Below are positions 17,861-24,716 of a DNA stretch of 33,481 nt, one piece after another. The position numbers and the translations under genes are program-made. The notes beneath the pieces are model-generated. The model was not told the DNA's origin and searched no databases. It saw only the letters and a program-made list of their open reading frames with translations. The stretch is taken from the NCBI GenBank assembly GCA_902797395.1, contig CADBSO010000046.1, forward strand, positions 1-33,481, in the 5' to 3' direction. Every line of letters begins with the position of its first letter. Within the stretch, counting starts at the first letter, position 1. The stretch is from an uncultured Spirochaetales bacterium. Lineage in GTDB: Bacteria > Spirochaetota > Spirochaetia > Sphaerochaetales > Sphaerochaetaceae.

Positions 17861-18058
17861 AGAGGTTTTTTCAAAACTCCTTTCAAAATGATGCGAAGCC
17901 TATTTTGAATCAAGGCATTCTTCGAGAAAACCGCGAATACTGCATGTATTTGGGGTTTTTGAGAAGATTCCATTGGCATTTTTTCCGGAGAAGGGAAAAA
18001 ATGAAGCCCTGGTTCGAAAGAGCGAGCAGCAAGAAGGAAGAAGTTTTGAAAAACCTCT
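17861..18058. mobile_element. MITE-like repeat element, most complete copy
   Basis: This 198-bp non-coding element has inverted ends: AGAGGTTTTTTCAAAACT at the left and AGTTTTGAAAAACCTCT at the right. The two halves are themselves weak inverted copies of each other, so the whole could fold into a long hairpin. Related sequence occurs at 32130-32200 (about 70 bp, very close), 9154-9230 and 2166-2277 (diverged). No clear target-site duplication is visible. No transposase is associated. Its right-end half contains no ORF that I trust. Confidence 0.7.
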
Positions 18059-18175
18059 GATATTAAAATCTTTGGTTCTCAAACAATTACACTACTACCG
18101 TGATAGACTATCATACATGCTCTCGTTTCCGCAAATAATGCTACAATAATTCGTGTTAAAAACAACAGCAGGTTT
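18059..18175. other. Non-coding stretch with a 13-nt palindrome
   Basis: Between the MITE-like element and the antitoxin fragment I see no gene. A perfect palindrome TGATAG-A-CTATCA lies at 18101-18113 and could be an operator left over from a toxin-antitoxin or regulator locus. Nothing else in the stretch can be supported. Confidence 0.35.
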
Positions 18176-18289
18176 TTAGAAGCGCCCTTTATCATCCAAG
18201 TCTACTTCGTGAACAGTTCCGCCTGTCGCTTCCATTTGCGCGATTGATCTTTTAAGACGTGCAATGTTCCCATCAGAATAAAAACGGAT
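18176..18289 (-). pseudogene. C-terminal fragment of a RelB/DinJ-type antitoxin
   Basis: A frame ending in TAA at 18176-18178 reads IRFYSDGNIARLKRSIAQME followed by ATGGTVHEVDLDD. This matches the usual end of RelB/DinJ antitoxins: a FYSEAN-x-ARL helix, then a G-T-x-HE tail. There is no start codon or N-terminal ribbon-helix-helix domain upstream in this frame, because the frame runs into the end of the neighbouring fragment. The partner toxin is absent. I read it as a remnant of a lost toxin-antitoxin locus. Confidence 0.55.
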
Positions 18290-18815
18290 CACGCGCCTGC
18301 ACCACCCAGCTTCCGCTTTTTCTGGAACCGACCCTCTTTACAACACCCTTTTTGCACAATGATGCCAAAATCCTCTTCGCTGTGGCTTCGGATTTGCTTA
18401 TAGCTGCAGCAATCTGAACTCGCGTAACATTCGGATTGGAGGCTATCAAATCCAAGATAATGTGCTCAGATTCATTTAAGGCAATAGTGCCACACACATC
18501 CTTCCCATTATTTATTGGGTCATCTTGGGCGTTTATTGGGTCATCTTGGGCGTTTATTGGGTCATTGCTTCGAATGAACTCAAAGAAAAAACCGAGCGGT
18601 TCCTTACGGAAAGTCCAATTAACACCCTTCGCCTTGCAAAGCTCGGCTACCCTCTGGAAACCGGTTCCTGATTTCTCGACATCCTTGCTTCTAAACAAAA
18701 CGTCCAAAATCAACTTGTTGCGTTTGTATGATGGCAAATTCCTGCCGATGAAATCCAACGGCGTCAACCCATCGGGAAAAGTTCCGGGGTTATAAAAATT
18801 ATTACTCCTACCCAT
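18273..18815 (-). pseudogene. C-terminal remnant of an AlbA_2/HATPase_c_4-type ATP-binding regulator
   Basis: The 180-codon frame begins inside what should be the middle of a larger protein. NPGTFPDGLTPLDFIGRNLP and RNKLILDVLFRSKDVEKSGTG are typical of the ATPase portion of 'putative DNA-binding domain-containing' proteins with an AlbA_2 N-terminus. A winged-helix domain (about residues 115-172, with SKSEATAKRILASLCKKGVV) is intact at the C-terminus. The N-terminal AlbA_2 and most of the ATPase are missing. Its first codons overlap the subtilase stop by 8 nt, so the junction at about 18810 is probably where the defence genes replaced the 5' part. A 21-bp tandem repeat (about 18513-18565) encodes repeated DDPINAQ. 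It could still be translated as a small DNA-binding protein. Confidence 0.6.
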
Positions 18816-21042
18816 CAAACACGATCTCTTCCTCTGCTAAAGCATAATTATTGACCATGACATCCATATCGCATATTTGCGCATCCCAATTATGTTCGGC
18901 CCGGCACAAGCGAACAAATTCATCAAATCTATTTTTGCCGTTTATCTCCTTCAATGTTATCACCGCACCAAATGGCAAACCTTGCCCTGACTTTTTACCA
19001 AGCCTTTCATTGATTTTAATGCTTATTCCCCATTCCCGGTTTTCATACGATTTTCTTGCTGAGTTCCTGCCTTGCTTTTCACAAATATACTTAACATTAT
19101 CCCATTTCCTATAAATATCACGGGCGTCATCTTCATATACTTTTTCAGTACTCTGATTGTCACCATTAATCGAATTAATACTATTTTTATTATCAATTCT
19201 GCCGAAAAGCATACTCAATTCAGTATCGGTATAATCCACACCTTGATTCCGCGAACACTTCGGAAAATAACAAAACGTCACCTTGCATATAAACGGATAT
19301 TTGCCCTTCGCTTTTGGCAGAGGTATATCATAAGCATAAGTATCATATTTTTCAGCTCTACCATAAATAAAGAATTTTATCTCGTCGTCATTGGTCTTTA
19401 ACATTTCATCAATTACAACCGGAACCCGTCCATAGCCAATCAAATCCCTATTTTTTTCATCTACTTTCCATCCGGCGGCGGAATCTATGATCAAAGCCTT
19501 GGCAACTTCACGTGGCAATTTCATTATGTAAATCAAATATGCCAACTTACGTGATACCCAAGGAGCGGCAAAAGATGTTCCCCGAACTTTCTCTATTGAA
19601 TTTCCAGGCGCGCATACATGAATTCCATCAAAACTATCGCCACCATAATAAGACACATCCGGTTTTCTGAAAAAACATAAAACAGGACCTTTTCTCGAAT
19701 AATTCGCAGGCTTCCCATCAAAAGCAACGGAATTCACAACAATCGAATTCAACGAATCAGCAGGAGAACCGATACGCGGAAAATCTATGTTTCTATTTGA
19801 ATTATTCGTGCCTGAAACCACAAATACGACATCGAATTCATATTGCAAATCATCTAACACCCAAGCCCCTGGAGAAATCTTATTCTCCTCAATCTCCGCT
19901 TCGCTCCCCAATGATAAGTTCCAAACTTTTACATCACGATTGCTGGAAACTATATTCCTTATTTGCCTGATTATACTCAAAGAACTATTTCTGCCTTCTA
20001 CAGCAACTCCGAAATGACGAACCCTAAAACGGCCACATCCATCATCGAAATTCGGATTTAATGCGGAACCATCAACAATCAGCGACGAAATGATTGTCCC
20101 ATGACGATAATCTTTGCCATTCATATTTTTATCTGCAAGCGCTTCATTCAAACAATTCCTATAATCAACCCATTTGCTGAAATAAACATTATTTGAAAAC
20201 AGAGTATCAATAACACCTATAACAGGCTCATTAGAAGGTTCCGGAATGCTTAAACCGCTACTAACACCGATTTTATCAACCACAGTTCCAACATTATAAT
20301 TGCTAATGTCTTCCGTGCTCATTGAAATCAAAAAACCAGCAGAATCAACCAGTTTGGAATATTGCCCAGGAGTCAATAGCCAAGTAAATTCATCGAATCT
20401 ATCAAATTTTTCATTTTCAAACCCAATCTTCGAAATCAGTTCTTCATAACTAATTCCTGTGTCATAAATTGAAACCAATGTATCATTCTTAATAGAAGCA
20501 GATATGCCAGCGTTGGGGACGGAAAATCTTTCAATATAAAATAGATCCTTTATTATCCCAGCAAATGCGCTTTTGCTTAATTCTGTAAAAAGTTTGCCAC
20601 CTCTAAATAAACCGCAAATACCATCACTACCAATCTCTCCGCCAAAAATTCTCTGGACAATACTCAGACATTTGCTGATTTTCTCAACTGCCGATTTTAT
20701 GCAATCAATGCTAATGCAATAGGTTATTATGTGCTTAGGATTCGCAGAGGAACTGAATCTTGCCCCCCTGATAGCATCATTCGATGAAGCCCCTTTGTAA
20801 TCGAATATATTCGATATTCTATTAGTTTTGGCAACTATTTTCGTATAATGAACATCAACCAATGGCTTAAATCCCAATTCGTTATCATGCTGCCAATAAT
20901 CAAGAATTTTCAATAAGTTATCATAAAGATTCAGTATTCTATCAGAGGATATGCTCGAACCTTTTGGGATATTCGCCATTCCCTGACCCGCAATACGAGT
21001 CCTATGATTTAATTTCCCCCTCAGACAAACCAAATTATTCAT
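18808..21042 (-). CDS. Cytoplasmic subtilisin-like (S8) protease, anti-phage pair member (IteS-like)
   Basis: The 744-residue protein carries the full subtilase triad: Asp279 in PVIGVIDTLFSNN, His314 in DYRHGTIISSL and Ser490 in RGTSFAAPWVS, with an oxyanion Asn at 413/414 in VSGTNNSN. There is no signal peptide or propeptide, so it should act inside the cell. About 270 residues precede the catalytic domain and about 200 follow it; both parts are unfamiliar and may receive the signal or select substrates. The start ATG 21042 overlaps the stop of the AAA+ ATPase gene by 8 nt (ATGAATAA), giving strong coupling. I recall a subtilase/ATPase anti-phage pair named IteS/IteA; I expect this to be related but cannot verify it. 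Role inferred: infection-triggered proteolysis. Confidence 0.85.
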   Translation of the reverse strand: MNNLVCLRGKLNHRTRIAGQGMANIPKGSSISSDRILNLYDNLLKILDYWQHDNELGFKPLVDVHYTKIVAKTNRISNIFDYKGASSNDAIRGARFSSSANPKHIITYCISIDCIKSAVEKISKCLSIVQRIFGGEIGSDGICGLFRGGKLFTELSKSAFAGIIKDLFYIERFSVPNAGISASIKNDTLVSIYDTGISYEELISKIGFENEKFDRFDEFTWLLTPGQYSKLVDSAGFLISMSTEDISNYNVGTVVDKIGVSSGLSIPEPSNEPVIGVIDTLFSNNVYFSKWVDYRNCLNEALADKNMNGKDYRHGTIISSLIVDGSALNPNFDDGCGRFRVRHFGVAVEGRNSSLSIIRQIRNIVSSNRDVKVWNLSLGSEAEIEENKISPGAWVLDDLQYEFDVVFVVSGTNNSNRNIDFPRIGSPADSLNSIVVNSVAFDGKPANYSRKGPVLCFFRKPDVSYYGGDSFDGIHVCAPGNSIEKVRGTSFAAPWVSRKLAYLIYIMKLPREVAKALIIDSAAGWKVDEKNRDLIGYGRVPVVIDEMLKTNDDEIKFFIYGRAEKYDTYAYDIPLPKAKGKYPFICKVTFCYFPKCSRNQGVDYTDTELSMLFGRIDNKNSINSINGDNQSTEKVYEDDARDIYRKWDNVKYICEKQGRNSARKSYENREWGISIKINERLGKKSGQGLPFGAVITLKEINGKNRFDEFVRLCRAEHNWDAQICDMDVMVNNYALAEEEIVFDG

Positions 21043-22081
21043 TTGCTTCTCTTGCAGTTTCCCTTGAAATCTGACTCTTCGACACACCTGTAATCGCTTC
21101 AATCTCTCTTAAAGTAAAGCCCCTTTCAATCAAAAGCTTGTAATCCTTTAACATGCCCGGACTTATCTCCTCTACCATCCTTCGCAAATAATCGTTTCCA
21201 TCATTAAAATTGCTAAACGCTATAGAAGTCCTTATCAAATTCTTCAAATCGCCAGGATAAGGAATCGGATTCATCAACGAAATTATTTTTTTGAATAGCC
21301 TTGTGCTGTCCTTTATATTCTTGAATCTGGACCGAATTTCATCATATATCACCACAGCAACTTCCAAAAGATCCTCCTGACTATAACGATTGAAATCAAT
21401 AACCTTATCAAATCTTCTCAAAAGCGCTTTATCAAAAGATGTTATTAAATTCGTGGTTGCTATAAATACTATATTGTCATTCAACCCGTCCAAGCCCTTC
21501 AAAACAGCCGTTGTCGCCCTGCCCATCTCCCGCAAATCCCTACTGTTGACCCTATCCATTGCAAGCGCATCCATTTCATCAAAAAGAATAATCACCTGAT
21601 CAGGATAATCCAAGTTATTTATTTCATTGAATGCTTTGCCGATATTCTTGGCGGTTTCACCCAATTTGCTATCTATAACACTATTGAAATCCAATGCATA
21701 CAATTCCCTGTTCAATATCCTGCAAAGTTGCTTGGCACATTCCGTCTTACCAGTTCCAGGACTACCCGAAAACAGAAACTTATTGACTCCGGAATGCTGA
21801 AAAATAGCGTTAGAAATACCCTTGATATCCTCGCTTATTGGCATCGGAAGCGGCAATTTTGCATTCACATATTCTATTTTCCTGAAAAAATCAGAACTAC
21901 CATTGATTTTTTGAGGAACAAACGCATTTTTACCAGAAAGAAGCACCCGTATGTATTCCGCAAGCTCGATATCGCCGGATTCATTAAAATCCCTGGCAAT
22001 TTCAAATGCCTCATCCTCAAATGCGACATCATTACCTTCCATATGGTATTTTATCAGATTTATAATGCTCTTTTTCTTCAT
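21035..22081 (-). CDS. AAA+ ATPase paired with the subtilase (IteA-like)
   Basis: The 348-residue protein has a central AAA+ module: Walker A GSPGTGKT (residues 106-113), Walker B IILFDEMD (164-171), sensor 1 FIATTN and an arginine-finger region LLRRFD. About 90 helical residues precede it. The last 40 residues include GFTLREIEAITGVSKSQISR, which has the spacing of a helix-turn-helix and is unusual at the end of an AAA+ protein. The ATPase probably senses infection or controls the protease encoded directly downstream. ATG 22081 has GGTGGG close upstream, and a promoter lies at 22097-22126. There are no transmembrane segments. Confidence 0.85.
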   Translation of the reverse strand: MKKKSIINLIKYHMEGNDVAFEDEAFEIARDFNESGDIELAEYIRVLLSGKNAFVPQKINGSSDFFRKIEYVNAKLPLPMPISEDIKGISNAIFQHSGVNKFLFSGSPGTGKTECAKQLCRILNRELYALDFNSVIDSKLGETAKNIGKAFNEINNLDYPDQVIILFDEMDALAMDRVNSRDLREMGRATTAVLKGLDGLNDNIVFIATTNLITSFDKALLRRFDKVIDFNRYSQEDLLEVAVVIYDEIRSRFKNIKDSTRLFKKIISLMNPIPYPGDLKNLIRTSIAFSNFNDGNDYLRRMVEEISPGMLKDYKLLIERGFTLREIEAITGVSKSQISRETAREANE

Positions 22082-22096
22082 AGCCCACCCAAAAAC

Positions 22097-22126
22097 ATTA
22101 TATTATTTTATTGGGACAAAAATCAA
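22097..22126 (-). promoter_or_regulatory. Promoter of the AAA+/subtilase operon
   Basis: On the minus strand, TTGATT (22121-22126) and TATAAT (22097-22102) are separated by 18 bp, about 15 nt before the ATG of the AAA+ gene. This separates the pair transcriptionally from the restriction operon upstream. Confidence 0.6.
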
Positions 22127-22230
22127 GAAAACAAGACATACTTTTTAAATTTCAATATAAATAATAAAAATATGCGAAAAATGATCTCAGAACAATGCCT
22201 AGTTTGGATTTTAAAAAGCATCATGGAATC

Positions 22231-22857
22231 CTACTTATAATAAAAATTCTCAATAATCTCCTCATCACTCTTTTCATCTCTGGCATCCGCAGAAAAACAA
22301 AAACTAATCGTATTATCTTCCTTGAATCTTTGATACAATTCATTTCTCAATAGCAATGCCTTATTAGTATTGTATTCCGTACGATAATTCCCCGTAGCAT
22401 TACGCTTCAAACTATAACAATATATCTTATTGGGATCTTCAGAATCACATCTGCTCAAATAATCAACCATGATTTTTTTATCACTCCTTGTAAAATCCAT
22501 AGGAACGGCCGATGGAATGCTTTTATTTACAAAACTCGAAAACTGCTCAATAATATTGCCTAAATTCAAAGAATATTCGATCCCAAAAAAACGTCTGAAT
22601 TTTCCAATATCAGGAATTAATATCTTCATAGAATTCGCTTCCCAGCTTTCAGTGTCATGTTCAAAGCCGTTTTTAATAAACACCAACTTTGCCAATGCGT
22701 ATCTATCGGTCTTCTTATGCTTATCTGTAAATCTACTAACCAACACCGAATACCCAATAGATTTATATAAAAACGGAAAAACGCAGACAACAATATTTTT
22801 AAGCCGCATATCGTTAATTAATTCCTTTAAATTTACCAAAACAAAACCCTTACTCAT
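22231..22857 (-). CDS. Small uncharacterised defence-island protein (possibly DUF6037)
   Basis: I cannot assign a function. The protein has about 208 residues, no membrane segments and no recognisable catalytic motif. The segment NLKELINDMRLKNIVVCVFPF followed by DRYALAKLVFIKNGFE resembles a family I recall as DUF6037, seen near restriction and abortive-infection genes; this is tentative. The start is uncertain: ATG 22857 lacks a good ribosome binding site, whereas TTG 22839 has AAGGG 7 nt upstream and gives the family-like start MVNLKELINDM. It lies 94 nt behind the LlaJI-like nuclease gene and 149 nt before the AAA+/subtilase operon, so it could belong to either. A TTGACA overlapping the nuclease stop codon may give it its own weak promoter. 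Confidence 0.65.
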   Translation of the reverse strand: MSKGFVLVNLKELINDMRLKNIVVCVFPFLYKSIGYSVLVSRFTDKHKKTDRYALAKLVFIKNGFEHDTESWEANSMKILIPDIGKFRRFFGIEYSLNLGNIIEQFSSFVNKSIPSAVPMDFTRSDKKIMVDYLSRCDSEDPNKIYCYSLKRNATGNYRTEYNTNKALLLRNELYQRFKEDNTISFCFSADARDEKSDEEIIENFYYK

Positions 22858-22951
22858 TTCCCACATAAACAACCTATCAAACACACTAATATCGCAGCAA
22901 TTTGCAAAATCCCATGCAAAATATCATCAATACACTTCAATCATTATTTTG

Positions 22952-24706
22952 TCAATCATCCTGCGCCCACTGAAAAGGCAGCATATCTAGAAAAGCAGGG
23001 CGACGCCATTTGATATCACCACAATCCAGCAATTCTTGCAAAAATGTTTCTCCGCTTACATAATGCCCGAACAAAACATCCGGATCGGCCTCGATTACCT
23101 GAACGTTTCCTGCCTCTTCATCGAAATTGTGTAAGCAAGCCAAGAAATTCAATTTTACAAACCCGACTTTTTTCAATGCTAATTTCCCATTATCATCCTG
23201 ACAACTTCCTACACGCATCGGCAGAACAAAAGCATTTATTATCCTCTTAACTTGAAGAACCTGAAGAAAATTACTGCCATATTCAAAAGCATCTATATAT
23301 GCGTACTGCTTAACAACACTGTAAATCCCCGGCTGTGACTTTATCGTGCCTTCCGTTTTCTTGCCATTGATTGTTTCATCTTCAGCACAAGCATGTTCAT
23401 AACAATAATACTTGGCATCCAGAATAGCAAAAATATTATCATCGTCTTTCTTTTCAACAATTATCACATCAGGCTTCAAGGTTTCCGAGGCATAATGCTT
23501 TTCTTCTTCCGAAAACTTCCACAGCGGCTTGTCTATAAGATCCATTGCAATCGCTTCAGCAAATGTTATTTCATCAGAATTGCCATCCAAAGTTTTCTTC
23601 GCCATATATGGTATTGGGTTATGTATTTTCAGATTGTCTAATATTTCTTTCAATTTAGCATCCTTGCAATCGCCAAAAACCACCTGGCAAGCCCTTTCCC
23701 ATACCACATGGAAAGAATTCGTCACGAAATATTCCAGCTTATCGGAATCCTCATCTCTGGGAATTTTATTATCAATATAATCATGGAGATATTTCAGCAC
23801 TGTTTGCATGCGGACAACATATTGCTCGCAGCGCTCTAGTTCAATCATGTATTTTACATATTCATGACTGTTATCCGGATCGAAATCTTCCAGCGTCATA
23901 GGCGTAAGCTCTACGCCGGAAATATCGAAAATATCCGACAAACCGCTATTCGTCATGTCTCTGGATATCTCGCTTAGGACCACTTCATGCAAACGGGTTA
24001 TGTAATTAGAGCTATCGTCTGCAAGTTCGTTTGTTAGAAGATCCAAATAATACGGACGCCCATTCTTGAAAAAAGGCTGCGTCTCATTCACCGTCCTGTC
24101 CCAGTCTACCTCGCCATTGCCATTCAAAACAGTTTCCGAAACAAACCTGCGATACAAACCGTTTTCGTAATAGTCCTCTAAGATGGAAAGCTCAAGCGCA
24201 AGCTTAGGGGAAATATCATTGGATTCATTTTCATCGTCATAATCTGAAATGCTTTCTTCATCCTTGTTCTTATTTTCCTCTATGTACCGTCTCAAAGCGG
24301 AAAATGCGATTTTAAATCTCCCTAAGCCAACGGAATCAAGTTCAAGACTGCGCTCGCCCTTACCATCATACTCCCTCATGTATTTTGGGTATATCAGGAA
24401 AATCATTCCTTTGTGCTCGATAATACCAACACAGCAGAAAGAAATTCTCTTCCCGTCGTATTTTTCTTCAACTAAAGCCTGCCTGTCTTCATCCTCGTCA
24501 TCATCACCAAAAGAAGGGATGTCATGATCATCATTGTTTTTCTTATCGCCTTTAAGCACTTTCAAGAACTTGCATCTGCTGAACTTGGTAACAATACCAT
24601 TGCATTCATCTTTTGAAAAAGGCGGATTTGTCCTACTGGCAACAGCCTTGCAAAAATCCTGGAAGTCATAGGATTTCCCCTCACGGAAACAGATAAACTT
24701 GCTCAT
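22952..24706 (-). CDS. LlaJI-type restriction nuclease subunit (McrC-like)
   Basis: The 584-residue protein resembles the R2 subunit of LlaJI. It has ISFCCVGIIEHKGMIFLIYPKYM near residues 88-110 and a PD-(D/E)xK nuclease core near the C-terminus: Asp413 in LKPDVIIVEKK and DAK (430-432) in FAILDAKYY, with an upstream Glu in FHVVWERAC. Acidic low-complexity runs lie at about 58-75 and 145-165. McrC-type subunits dock onto the McrB-type GTPase motor and cut DNA. ATG 24706 lies 10 nt after the McrB-like stop; its ribosome binding site is poor, so coupled translation is likely. The C5 methyltransferase two genes upstream should protect host DNA, making this a modification-blocked system rather than a methylation-dependent one. 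Confidence 0.8.
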   Translation of the reverse strand: MSKFICFREGKSYDFQDFCKAVASRTNPPFSKDECNGIVTKFSRCKFLKVLKGDKKNNDDHDIPSFGDDDEDEDRQALVEEKYDGKRISFCCVGIIEHKGMIFLIYPKYMREYDGKGERSLELDSVGLGRFKIAFSALRRYIEENKNKDEESISDYDDENESNDISPKLALELSILEDYYENGLYRRFVSETVLNGNGEVDWDRTVNETQPFFKNGRPYYLDLLTNELADDSSNYITRLHEVVLSEISRDMTNSGLSDIFDISGVELTPMTLEDFDPDNSHEYVKYMIELERCEQYVVRMQTVLKYLHDYIDNKIPRDEDSDKLEYFVTNSFHVVWERACQVVFGDCKDAKLKEILDNLKIHNPIPYMAKKTLDGNSDEITFAEAIAMDLIDKPLWKFSEEEKHYASETLKPDVIIVEKKDDDNIFAILDAKYYCYEHACAEDETINGKKTEGTIKSQPGIYSVVKQYAYIDAFEYGSNFLQVLQVKRIINAFVLPMRVGSCQDDNGKLALKKVGFVKLNFLACLHNFDEEAGNVQVIEADPDVLFGHYVSGETFLQELLDCGDIKWRRPAFLDMLPFQWAQDD

Positions 24707-24716
24707 CAAAAAACGC

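Noticed and set aside
17788-18082. Short minus-strand frames within the MITE-like element
   Set aside because: They follow the repeat sequence, have no ribosome binding site and are not kept in the other copies.
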